Under the pieces are notes generated by a model. That model saw nothing but the letters and a program-made list of their open reading frames with translations, ran no database searches and was not told the origin of the DNA. Shown piece after piece: positions 7,095-13,803 of a stretch of 22,379 nt of DNA (positions are counted from its first letter, which is position 1; every line of letters begins with the position of its first letter). The position numbers and the translations under genes were made by a program. The stretch comes from Erythrobacter donghaensis (GTDB taxonomy: Bacteria > Pseudomonadota > Alphaproteobacteria > Sphingomonadales > Sphingomonadaceae), in NCBI RefSeq assembly GCF_001557325.1, contig NZ_LSJS01000193.1:1-22379 (forward strand). Direction: 5' to 3'.

Positions 7095-8402
7095 ATGCAA
7101 CTCTCCGTGCCGTCCCGCCTGGCCCTTGCCGCCGCGCTGCTGCTCGCCAGCCCGCTCGCCGCGCAATCGGCCAAGCCCCCCGCGATCGACGATGCCACTG
7201 CAACCGCCACCGCCAACGCCGCGCTTGAGGCCGCGCCGGTGTTCGACGGGCACAATGACGTCCCCAACCAGCTGCGCGCGCGGCTCGCCAACCAGATCAA
7301 CGCGCTCGATTTCGAGGACACCAGCATGATCGCGCCCGCGCCCTCGGGCGCGGCGATGCAGACCGACCTCGCGCGCCTGCGGCAAGGCAAGGTCGGCGCG
7401 CAGTTCTGGTCGGTCTATGTCCCCTCGAATCCCGACGAGCCCGAGGCGGTGCAGCAGGTGATCGAGCAGATCGACGTCACCAAGCGGCTGATCGCGAGAA
7501 ACCCCGATGCGCTGCGCTTCGCCACCACCGCCGACCAGGTCGAACGCGCGATGGCGGACGGCAGGATCGCCTCCTTGCTGGGGATGGAGGGCGGCCATTC
7601 GATCGGATCGAGCCTTGCCGTGCTGCGCCAACTCCACGCGCTGGGCGCGCGCTACATGACGCTCACCCACAATTCCAACACCCCCTGGGCCGATGCGGCG
7701 GTCGACATGCCCAAGCATGACGGGCTCACCGCTTTCGGCATGGACGTGGTGCGCGAGATGAACCGGCTGGGGATGCTGGTCGACCTCTCCCATGTCAGCG
7801 AGGCAACGATGATGGACGCACTCGACGTCGCCCGCGCTCCGGTGATCTTCAGCCACTCGGGCGCGCGGGGCGTGAGCGGGCATCCCAGGAACGTGCCCGA
7901 CTCTGTGCTCGCCCGCCTGCCCGAGAATGGCGGGATCGTGATGGTGGTCGCGCTCCCCGGCTTCCTCAACGAGAAGCGCCGCCAGTGGTTCGCCGTCCGC
8001 TCGGGCGAGGAGGCGCGGCTGAAGGCGCTGTGGCAAGGCCAGCCTGCGAAGGTGACCGAGGCGATGGCCGCGTGGGATGCGGCCAATCCCGAGCCGCCGA
8101 CCGGGATCAAGGAGATGGCCGACCACATCGATCACATCCGCAAGGTGGCGGGCGTCGAGCATATCGGAATCGGCGGCGATTTCGACGGGATGCCGTCCGG
8201 CCCGGTCGGCTTCGAGGACGTGCGCGGCTACCCGCTGCTGTTCGCCGAACTGGCGCGGCGCGGCTATTCCCAGGTCGAGCTCGAACTGATCGCGAGCCGC
8301 AACATCCTGCGGGTGATGCGCGCAGCCGAGGCCTATGCGGCAAGCGTCGCGGATCAGCCGCCGATCGAGACGCTGATCACTCCGCCCGCCGGAGCGGAGT
8401 GA
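7095..8402 (+). CDS. Secreted membrane dipeptidase, peptidase family M19
   Basis: The 435-residue zinc dipeptidase has an N-terminal signal peptide (about residues 1-24, ending SPLAAQ), so it acts in the periplasm. The renal-dipeptidase fold is complete: FDGHNDVP with metal ligands His53 and Asp55, LGMEGGHSIG with the bridging Glu, YMTLTHNSNTPWADA, LVDLSHVSE, VIFSHSGARGV, and GIGGDFDG near the end. M19 enzymes hydrolyse dipeptides, often with a D-residue or beta-lactam-like bonds at the C-terminal side; here nutrient scavenging is the likely role. The start is set by the signal peptide and a CGGGAG ribosome site at 7081-7086; the longer in-frame extension upstream is antisense to the cupin gene. 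Length is normal for the family. It stands alone on the plus strand. Confidence 0.95.
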   Translation: MQLSVPSRLALAAALLLASPLAAQSAKPPAIDDATATATANAALEAAPVFDGHNDVPNQLRARLANQINALDFEDTSMIAPAPSGAAMQTDLARLRQGKVGAQFWSVYVPSNPDEPEAVQQVIEQIDVTKRLIARNPDALRFATTADQVERAMADGRIASLLGMEGGHSIGSSLAVLRQLHALGARYMTLTHNSNTPWADAAVDMPKHDGLTAFGMDVVREMNRLGMLVDLSHVSEATMMDALDVARAPVIFSHSGARGVSGHPRNVPDSVLARLPENGGIVMVVALPGFLNEKRRQWFAVRSGEEARLKALWQGQPAKVTEAMAAWDAANPEPPTGIKEMADHIDHIRKVAGVEHIGIGGDFDGMPSGPVGFEDVRGYPLLFAELARRGYSQVELELIASRNILRVMRAAEAYAASVADQPPIETLITPPAGAE

Positions 8403-8412
8403 CGCAGGTGCT

Positions 8413-8571
8413 TCAATGGGCGTTGGAGAGCGCCGGGACGATCCAGACAAGGCTCATCGCGATCACCGCAAAGCCGAGGCTGAAGGCCAGCACATAGCGC
8501 AGCCCCGTGTTGCTGACCGCGCCGCGCGCGGCTTCGTCATTGATGCGGAGGCCATCGTTCTCGTCGGCCAT
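8413..8571 (-). CDS. Tiny single-span membrane protein (paralogue of the gene at 8688)
   Basis: This 52-residue ORF is supported by a strong ribosome site (AGGGGAGAG about 5 bases before the ATG), a clear transmembrane helix at residues 26-46 (YVLAFSLGFAVIAMSLVWIV) and ungapped similarity to its upstream neighbour: R9-I10, A15, G17, R25, V27-L28, F30-S31-L32-G33, A35, I37-A38, L41 and W43 are identical. The N-terminal 25 residues are hydrophilic and probably cytoplasmic; only a short tail (PALSNAH) follows the helix. No catalytic motif is present. A role as a small accessory subunit or membrane anchor is possible, but function is unknown. The gene sits tail-to-tail against the dipeptidase gene, 10 bases away. 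Confidence 0.8.
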   Translation of the reverse strand: MADENDGLRINDEAARGAVSNTGLRYVLAFSLGFAVIAMSLVWIVPALSNAH

Positions 8572-8597
8572 TGTCGCTCTCCCCTTGTGTTTGATTT

Positions 8598-8627
8598 ACG
8601 TTAGGGAATGTTCTTCCGTAACGTCAA
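8598..8627 (-). promoter_or_regulatory. Candidate sigma-70-type promoter overlapped by an inverted repeat
   Basis: On the minus strand TTGACG (8627-8622), an 18-base spacer and TAACGT (8603-8598) form a plausible -35/-10 pair for the small membrane protein gene starting at 8571. A perfect 6-bp inverted repeat, ACGTTA at 8598-8603 and TAACGT at 8619-8624, covers both boxes, as expected of an operator. The predicted leader would be about 20 bases. The site means the two paralogous genes can be transcribed separately. Confidence 0.4.
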
Positions 8628-8687
8628 CCAATCCGGGCGGCGACAAATGGTTCCCGCAGCGCGATGGTTCGGGCAATGTCGTTGAAG

Positions 8688-8993
8688 TCAGCGGGCGCCT
8701 TCGCGATCGGTTGTTGCCTCGTCCACGCCGTTCTCCGGGTCATCGGCGAGCACACCGTCGATCGAGCTTTCCGCGCCGACGTCATTCTGACCGCGCAGGG
8801 CCTCGTTCTTGCGCTGGACATTCCACTGGCTTTCGACCGGCCCCTGCGTCAGCGCGCCGGTGACCCAGATCAGCGTCAGGGCGATGATCGCGCCCCCGAG
8901 GCTGAACAGCAGCACCCAGCGCACCACGCCTTCCTTGCTCCCGCCCTTGGCGTCGGTTTCGTCGATGCGGGTGCGGCGTTCGGGATCGGGCAT
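8688..8993 (-). CDS. Small single-span membrane protein (paralogue of the gene at 8413)
   Basis: The 101-residue protein has a hydrophilic N-terminus (MPDPERRTRIDETDAKGG), one transmembrane helix at about 26-46 (WVLLFSLGGAIIALTLIWV) and a charged, acidic C-terminal tail of about 50 residues rich in D, E, N and G. The first 44 residues align without gaps to the 52-residue neighbour at 8413-8571; the acidic tail is absent there. The ribosome site (AGGAG about 7 bases before the ATG at 8993) is good. Both genes point left, this one upstream, with a 116-base gap holding a candidate promoter. No known family or function is recognised. The amino-end positive charges suggest N-terminus inside, acidic tail in the periplasm. 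Confidence 0.8.
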   Translation of the reverse strand: MPDPERRTRIDETDAKGGSKEGVVRWVLLFSLGGAIIALTLIWVTGALTQGPVESQWNVQRKNEALRGQNDVGAESSIDGVLADDPENGVDEATTDREGAR

Positions 8994-9075
8994 GGGCGTC
9001 TCCTGCGTGAAGGGCAGGGGACTATGCCGCGGCGGCGCGTATGGTTCGCTGTGCTGTGATGGGGTGGAGCGGAAA

Positions 9076-9092
9076 CGGGGCAGGGCGCCCCG
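9076..9092 (-). terminator. Weak candidate terminator after dapD
   Basis: CGGGGC-agggc-GCCCCG is a 6-bp GC stem with a 5-base loop, 10 bases beyond the dapD stop. On the minus strand it is followed only by TTTCC, so it would be a weak intrinsic terminator. The rest of the 108-base gap up to 8993 holds nothing else I recognise. Confidence 0.35.
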
Positions 9093-9101
9093 CAGCTCCG
9101 T

Positions 9102-9938
9102 TCAGTCGCGCAGCAGCTCGTTGATGCCGGTCTTCGAGCGGGTCTGGGCGTCGACGGTCTTGACGATCACCGCGCAGTAGAGGCTCGGACCCATGCTGCC
9201 GTCGGGCAGGGGCTTACCGGGCATCGAGCCGGGAACGACCACCGCATAGGGCGGAACGGCGCCCATGTGGACTTCGCCCGTCGCACGGTCGACGATCTTG
9301 GTCGATGCGCCGAGATAGACCCCCATCGACAGCACCGCGCCTTCGCCCACGCGCACGCCCTCGGCGACTTCCGCGCGCGCACCGATGAAGGCGTTGTCGC
9401 CGATGATGACGGGTTCGGCCTGAAGCGGTTCGAGCACGCCGCCGATCCCGGCGCCGCCCGAGATGTGCACATTGGCGCCGATCTGCGCGCAGGAGCCGAC
9501 CGTAGCCCAGGTGTCGATCATGGTGTTCTCGCCGACATAGGCGCCGATGTTGACGAAGCTCGGCATCAGCACCGCGCCCCTTGAGATGTGCGCGCCGCGC
9601 CGCACGACCGCGCCGGGAACGACGCGGAAGCCTGCATCGCGAAAACGGTTCTCGCCCCATCCGGCGAACTTCAGCGGCACCTTGTCATAGGCGGGCGCGC
9701 CGGCTGCGCCGCCATCCATCACGCGGTTGTCATTGAGGCGGAAGGAGAGCAGCACCGCCTTCTTGAGCCACTGGTTGACCTGCCAGCCGCCGTTGCCGTC
9801 CGGCTGGGCGACGCGCGCCTCGCCGCTGTCGAGCAGGGCGAGAGCTTCAGTCACCGCCCCGCCGACGGCGTGACCGGGGGTGACGGCAGCGCGGTCTTCC
9901 CATGCGGTTTCGATAGCGGTGATCAGGTCGTCATGCAT
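9102..9938 (-). CDS. dapD: 2,3,4,5-tetrahydropyridine-2,6-dicarboxylate N-succinyltransferase
   Basis: DapD transfers succinyl from succinyl-CoA to tetrahydrodipicolinate in the succinylase branch of meso-diaminopimelate and lysine synthesis in the cytosol. The 278-residue length is normal. The N-terminal helical domain ([18 protein letters not shown]) is followed by [18 protein letters not shown] and then a left-handed parallel beta-helix from about residue 105, with hexapeptide repeats such as [54 protein letters not shown] and [15 protein letters not shown]. The C-terminal VVVPGSMPG and [20 protein letters not shown] segments are typical. It stands alone here, not beside dapE. The start at 9938 has a CCGGAG site and the standard N-terminus. 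Confidence 0.97.
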   Translation of the reverse strand: MHDDLITAIETAWEDRAAVTPGHAVGGAVTEALALLDSGEARVAQPDGNGGWQVNQWLKKAVLLSFRLNDNRVMDGGAAGAPAYDKVPLKFAGWGENRFRDAGFRVVPGAVVRRGAHISRGAVLMPSFVNIGAYVGENTMIDTWATVGSCAQIGANVHISGGAGIGGVLEPLQAEPVIIGDNAFIGARAEVAEGVRVGEGAVLSMGVYLGASTKIVDRATGEVHMGAVPPYAVVVPGSMPGKPLPDGSMGPSLYCAVIVKTVDAQTRSKTGINELLRD

Positions 9939-10017
9939 GGGTGTGCTCCGGGCGTGAGATTACATTCGCGCGCCTAGCCGCGAGCGCGATGCTCGGCAAG
10001 CGGAGGCTTCAAGGGGC

Positions 10018-10041
10018 GGGGCAGCATACGTAAGCTGCCCC
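10018..10041 (-). terminator. Hairpin at the end of the leftward acyl-CoA operon
   Basis: GGGGCAGC (10018-10025) and GCTGCCCC (10034-10041) form a perfect 8-bp stem with an 8-base loop, 13 bases beyond the phosphotransferase stop. There is no U-run on the minus strand, so it may stabilise the 3' end or end transcription only partly. Confidence 0.45.
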
Positions 10042-10054
10042 CGGCACCTGCGCG

Positions 10055-11125
10055 TTACTCTTTCATCCCCGCCGCCAGCGCGAACTGATACGCCCGCTCC
10101 ACCAGCGGGCGCACCCGCTCGCTCATCGCCTGGGCGTGGGCGCTGGAGGCGGTGCCGTCGATCACGCGCTTCTTGATGCCCTGCATGATCCCTGCGAGGC
10201 GGAACAGGTTGTAGGCGAAGTACCAGTCCATCGGCGGGACGGGGTAGCCGGTGCGCGCGACATAGCGCTCCACCGCTTGCTCGACCGTGGGAATGCCGAG
10301 CGCCTCCAGATCAAGGCCGAGCAGCCCCGCGCGGCCATCGGCGGGCTGGAACCAGTTGAGCATCAGGTAGCTGAAGTCGGCGATCGGATCGCCCAATGTC
10401 GACAGCTCCCAATCAAGCACCGCGATGATCCGGGGTTCGGTCTTATGGAAGATCACGTTGTCGAGCCGGTAGTCGCCGTGCACCACGCTCGAGCCGTGCT
10501 GCGGCGGGATGGTCTGCGGCAGCCAGGCGATCAGCGCTTCCATTTCCGGCATGTGCTCGGTTTCGGAGAGCTTGTACTGCTTGGTCCAGCGGGCGATCTG
10601 CCGCGCGCAGTAATCGCCTGGCTTGCCGTAGTCGCCCATGCCGATCGCCTGCGGATCGTTGAGGTGCAGGTCGGCCATGGTGTCGATCAGCGCGTGGTAA
10701 TGCGCGCGGCGTTCTTCGGGCGAGAGGCCGGGGAGCGCGCCGTTCCACAGGCTCCGCCCATCGGCCATGCTCATCACGAAGAACTTGGAGCCGATCACCT
10801 CCGGGTCTTCGCAGAGCCCATAGGTGCGCGGGACGGGGAAGCCGGTGGGGTGGAGCCCCGTCATCGCCGCATATTCGCGATCGACCGCGTGGGCGCTGGG
10901 GAGCAGCTTGCCGAAGGGCTGGCGTCTGAGGACATAGGACGCGCCCGGCGTGTCGATCCGGTAGGTCGGGTTCGATTGGCCGCCCTTGAACTTGGTGTAG
11001 CTGATCGGGCCGTGGAAGCCCTCGACATTGGCTTCGAACCACGCGGTGAGGCTGGCAAGGTCGAGCGCGTCCTTCTCGGTCACTGCGACCGTGCCGACCA
11101 TTTCCTTGTCGAAATCGATGTCCAT
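10055..11125 (-). CDS. APH-like phosphotransferase, resembling the kinase domain of ACAD10/ACAD11 and LvaA
   Basis: The 356-residue cytosolic kinase-like protein has the aminoglycoside/choline kinase fold. An N-lobe with FKGGQSNPTYRID (46-58, glycine-rich loop) and YVLRRQP (64-70, the ATP-binding Lys replaced by Arg in this subgroup) precedes the catalytic loop HGDYRLDN (216-223, base Asp218, Asn223) and the metal-binding DWE at 238-240 in VLDWELSTLGDP. The HGDYRLDNVIFH...VLDWELSTLGDPIAD stretch closely resembles the kinase half of mammalian ACAD10/11. LvaA of Pseudomonas putida, in the same broad family, phosphorylates the hydroxyl of 4-hydroxyacyl-CoA. Its ATG shares one base with the TGA of the alcohol dehydrogenase, so the two are coupled. 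A hydroxyacyl-CoA substrate is inferred from context. Confidence 0.9.
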   Translation of the reverse strand: MDIDFDKEMVGTVAVTEKDALDLASLTAWFEANVEGFHGPISYTKFKGGQSNPTYRIDTPGASYVLRRQPFGKLLPSAHAVDREYAAMTGLHPTGFPVPRTYGLCEDPEVIGSKFFVMSMADGRSLWNGALPGLSPEERRAHYHALIDTMADLHLNDPQAIGMGDYGKPGDYCARQIARWTKQYKLSETEHMPEMEALIAWLPQTIPPQHGSSVVHGDYRLDNVIFHKTEPRIIAVLDWELSTLGDPIADFSYLMLNWFQPADGRAGLLGLDLEALGIPTVEQAVERYVARTGYPVPPMDWYFAYNLFRLAGIMQGIKKRVIDGTASSAHAQAMSERVRPLVERAYQFALAAGMKE

Positions 11126-12213
11126 CAGTCGAACACCACCACAGTGCGCGCGGAAGTGCCCTTGCGCATGGTGTCGAAGCCCTCGTTCACCGCCTCGAGC
11201 GGGATGCGCTCGGCGATGATCGTGTCGAGATCGAGCAGCCCGCGCAGGTAGAAATCGACGAGGCGCGGCAGATCGACGGGGAAGTGGTTCATCCCCATGA
11301 TCGCGCCCATCAGCTTCTTGCCGCTGAGGAGGTCGAAGGCACCCAGCCCGACCTTGCAGTCGAGCGGCATCATGCCGAGGATCACCGCGGTGCCACCGCG
11401 CTTCAGCGATGCGACCGCGAGATCGGCCGAGGCCTGACGCCCGACCGCCTCGATCCCCCAATCGACTCCGCCGGCGGACAGCGCGATGATCTGCCTGGCA
11501 GCATCCTCCGCGAGGGCATCGACGGTGTGGGTCGCGCCCAGCACCTCGGCGAGCGCGCGCTTTTCGGGGAGGGGATCGGCGGCGATGATCTTGCCAGCGC
11601 CCGCGATCTTGGCGGCGTTGACCACCGCCAGCCCCACGCCCCCGCAGCCGACCACCAGCACGGTTTCGCCCGGCGTCACCTTGCAGGCGTTGAAGATCGT
11701 GCCCGCCCCGGTCGTCACCGCGCAGCCCAGCAGCGCGGCGCGGTCGAAGGGCATGGCCTTGTCGATCGCGACGCAGGCGTGCTCGTGGATCAGCATCTGC
11801 TCGGAGAGGGCCGAGAGGTTGAGCATCTGGTTGACCGGCGTGCCATCGGTGAAGGCGATGCGCGGCGCCTCGCCCTTCTGGCGGCGCGTGTCCCCGCCGA
11901 GGCACAGCGCCATCCGGCCCGTCACGCAGAACTCGCAATGGCCGCAGAAGGCGGACAGGCAGGAGACGACGTGATCGCCGGGCTTCACGGTGCGCACTTC
12001 CGAGCCGACCGCGCGGACGATCCCCGCCGCCTCGTGCCCCGGAATGCAGGGGAGCGCGTGGGGGTAATGCCCGTCGATGAAGTGCAGGTCCGAATGGCAC
12101 AGCCCGCAGGCCTTGGTGTCGATCAGGACCTCGTGCGGGCCGGGTTCGGCATAGGTGACTTCGGCGATGCGAAGACCCTGGCCGGGTTGTTCAAGGATGG
12201 CGGCTTTTGCCAA
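11125..12213 (-). CDS. Zinc-dependent, NAD(P)-type alcohol dehydrogenase (MDR superfamily)
   Basis: The 362-residue protein is a complete medium-chain dehydrogenase of the class III-like group. The catalytic zinc site is CGLCHSD (Cys39, His40), GHE (His60, Glu61) and Cys164 in LLGCAVTTGAG. The structural zinc cysteines are present at 90, 93, 96 and 104. The coenzyme fold has GCGGVGL at 189-195 followed by an Asp near 213, suggesting NAD(H). It interconverts an alcohol and a carbonyl. Lying between an acyl-CoA dehydrogenase and a phosphotransferase, it may oxidise or reduce a hydroxyl or oxo group on the pathway intermediate or handle an upstream alcohol; which is not determined by sequence. 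A 162-base gap containing a palindromic repeat separates it from the dehydrogenase gene upstream. Confidence 0.93.
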   Translation of the reverse strand: MAKAAILEQPGQGLRIAEVTYAEPGPHEVLIDTKACGLCHSDLHFIDGHYPHALPCIPGHEAAGIVRAVGSEVRTVKPGDHVVSCLSAFCGHCEFCVTGRMALCLGGDTRRQKGEAPRIAFTDGTPVNQMLNLSALSEQMLIHEHACVAIDKAMPFDRAALLGCAVTTGAGTIFNACKVTPGETVLVVGCGGVGLAVVNAAKIAGAGKIIAADPLPEKRALAEVLGATHTVDALAEDAARQIIALSAGGVDWGIEAVGRQASADLAVASLKRGGTAVILGMMPLDCKVGLGAFDLLSGKKLMGAIMGMNHFPVDLPRLVDFYLRGLLDLDTIIAERIPLEAVNEGFDTMRKGTSARTVVVFD

Positions 12214-12234
12214 TGATGTTCTCCCGAATTTCCA

Positions 12235-12365
12235 CCCTCCTCTTCAGAGGAGGGCGCGAGACTTGGCGGCTTGCCGCCTAGTCGCAGCGGGGTGGTGCAG
12301 CGGCGTCGAAGGAGCTCGCTACGCTCGCCACCACCCCCCGACCCCCTCCTCTGAAGAGGAGGGGG
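12235..12365. repeat. Nested palindromic intergenic repeat (MITE/REP-like)
   Basis: The ends are two mirrored hairpins: CCCTCCTC-TTCA-GAGGAGGG (12235-12254) and CCCCCTCCTC-TGAA-GAGGAGGGGG (12342-12365), which are also inverted copies of each other. Inside lie another hairpin, GGCGGC-TT-GCCGCC (12265-12278), and a long-range pair GGGGTGGTG (12289-12297) with CACCACCCC (12329-12337). The whole 131-base unit can fold into one cruciform. It occupies nearly all of the gap between the acyl-CoA dehydrogenase stop and the alcohol dehydrogenase start. No coding potential is apparent. The mirror-image ends suggest a small non-autonomous mobile or REP-type element. Confidence 0.85.
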
Positions 12366-12375
12366 AGATTGGTGC

Positions 12376-13713
12376 TTACCGCGCCACGCCCATGTCGCCC
12401 GAGCTGAAGCTCTGGCCGTCATTGGCAGCGCGCCCGTGGTTGCCGCGCAGGGCGTTCGCCGTCGGGCCGGGGACCGGCGCGTGCTTGGCGAATTCCATGT
12501 GCGCGATCGAGCGGGCGTGGACCTCGTCCGGACCGTCGGCGAGGCGCAGGGTGCGCTGGTGGGCATAGGCCGAGGCGAGGCCGTAATCCTCCGACACCCC
12601 GCCGCCGCCGTGGGCCTGAATGGCGTCGTCGATGATCTTGAGCGCCATGTTGGGCGCCTGCACCTTGATCATCGCGATTTCCTGCTTGGCCGCCTTGTTG
12701 CCGACCTTGTCCATCATGTCGGCCGCCTTGAGGCAGAGAAGACGGGTCATGTCGATGTCGATGCGGGCGCGCGCCACGCGCTCTTCCCAGACCGAGTGCT
12801 TGTAGACCGGCTTGCCGAAAGCCTCGCGCTCCTGCAGGCGGCGGCACATCTTGGCGAGCGCCTCTTCGGCGACCCCGATGGTGCGCATGCAGTGGTGGAT
12901 GCGGCCCGGCCCGAGGCGGCCCTGCGCGATCTCGAAACCGCGGCCCTCGCCCAGCAGCATGTTCGAGACAGGGACGCGCACGTCCTTCATCTCGACTTCC
13001 ATGTGACCGTGCGGGGCATCGTCATAGCCGAAGACGGGCAGGTGACGGATGATGTTCACGCCGGGGCTGTCGATCGGCATCAGCACCATCGATTGCTGCG
13101 CGTGGCGCTGGGCCGAGAAATCGGTCTTGCCCATCACGATCGCGACCTTGCAGCGCGGATCGCCGAGGCCCGAGGACCACCACTTGCGCCCGTTGATCAC
13201 ATAGTGATCGCCGTCCCGCTCGATGCGGGTCTCGATATTGGTCGCGTCCGAGGAGGCGGTGTAGGGCTCGGTCATGAGGAAGGCCGAACGGATCTCGCCG
13301 TTCATAAGCGGGCGCAGCCACTCTTCCTTCTGCTCGCGCGTGCCGTAGCGGTGGAACACTTCCATGTTGCCGGTGTCGGGCGCCGAGCAGTTGAACACTT
13401 CCGAGGCCCAGCCGATCCGGCCCATTTCCTCGGCGCACAGCGCGTATTCGAGGTTGGTGAGGCCCGGCCCGTCGAATTCGAAGGTCTCGTCGACATGGTG
13501 GTGGCTGTCATTGCGCGGCGGCATGAACAGGTTCCAGATCCCCGCTTCCTTGGCGAGCTTCTTCTTGTCCTCGATGATCTGGATCACCTTCCAGCGCCCG
13601 CCCTCGGCGTCCTGCGCCTTGTAGGTGTCCATGTTGGGGCGCACGTGCTGCTCGATGAAATCGCGCACGCGGTCACGCCAATAGGCCTGCCGCTGGGTGG
13701 GTTCGAAATCCAT
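12376..13713 (-). CDS. Acyl-CoA dehydrogenase resembling the ACAD10/ACAD11 dehydrogenase domain (LvaC-like)
   Basis: This is a 445-residue FAD enzyme with the standard acyl-CoA dehydrogenase layout: helical N-domain, middle beta-domain ([18 protein letters not shown] near 144-161, [12 protein letters not shown] near 172-183), and C-terminal helical domain ([27 protein letters not shown]). The C-terminal [11 protein letters not shown] is the signature I know from ACAD11 and LvaC-type proteins. It puts Asp393 where medium-chain enzymes have the catalytic Glu; the alternative Glu position in helix G is a Gly (RLGPGR). A tail of about 30 polar residues follows the fold. In P. putida the LvaA/LvaC pair converts 4-hydroxyacyl-CoA to 3-hydroxyacyl-CoA through a phosphorylated intermediate; a similar role is inferred. 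The ribosome site GAGAGGAA precedes the start. Confidence 0.92.
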   Translation of the reverse strand: MDFEPTQRQAYWRDRVRDFIEQHVRPNMDTYKAQDAEGGRWKVIQIIEDKKKLAKEAGIWNLFMPPRNDSHHHVDETFEFDGPGLTNLEYALCAEEMGRIGWASEVFNCSAPDTGNMEVFHRYGTREQKEEWLRPLMNGEIRSAFLMTEPYTASSDATNIETRIERDGDHYVINGRKWWSSGLGDPRCKVAIVMGKTDFSAQRHAQQSMVLMPIDSPGVNIIRHLPVFGYDDAPHGHMEVEMKDVRVPVSNMLLGEGRGFEIAQGRLGPGRIHHCMRTIGVAEEALAKMCRRLQEREAFGKPVYKHSVWEERVARARIDIDMTRLLCLKAADMMDKVGNKAAKQEIAMIKVQAPNMALKIIDDAIQAHGGGGVSEDYGLASAYAHQRTLRLADGPDEVHARSIAHMEFAKHAPVPGPTANALRGNHGRAANDGQSFSSGDMGVAR

Positions 13714-13803
13714 GGGGGGTTCCTCTCGTCCTCAATTGCAATCGAATCTTCGGGTGACCGTGGCAGAGCATCGCGCACCCGCCAAGCTCTCTTTTGTGGT
13801 GTC

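Noticed and set aside
8379..8400. Inverted repeat ACTCCGC/GCGGAGT at the end of the dipeptidase gene
   Set aside because: It lies within the coding end and has no U-run, so it was not called a terminator.
7074..8450. Minus-strand frame of 458 codons opposite the M19 dipeptidase
   Set aside because: No motif or ribosome site and fully antisense to a well supported gene.
10136..12216. Plus-strand frames opposite the phosphotransferase and alcohol dehydrogenase
   Set aside because: Same antisense composition pattern; the minus-strand proteins have complete catalytic motifs.
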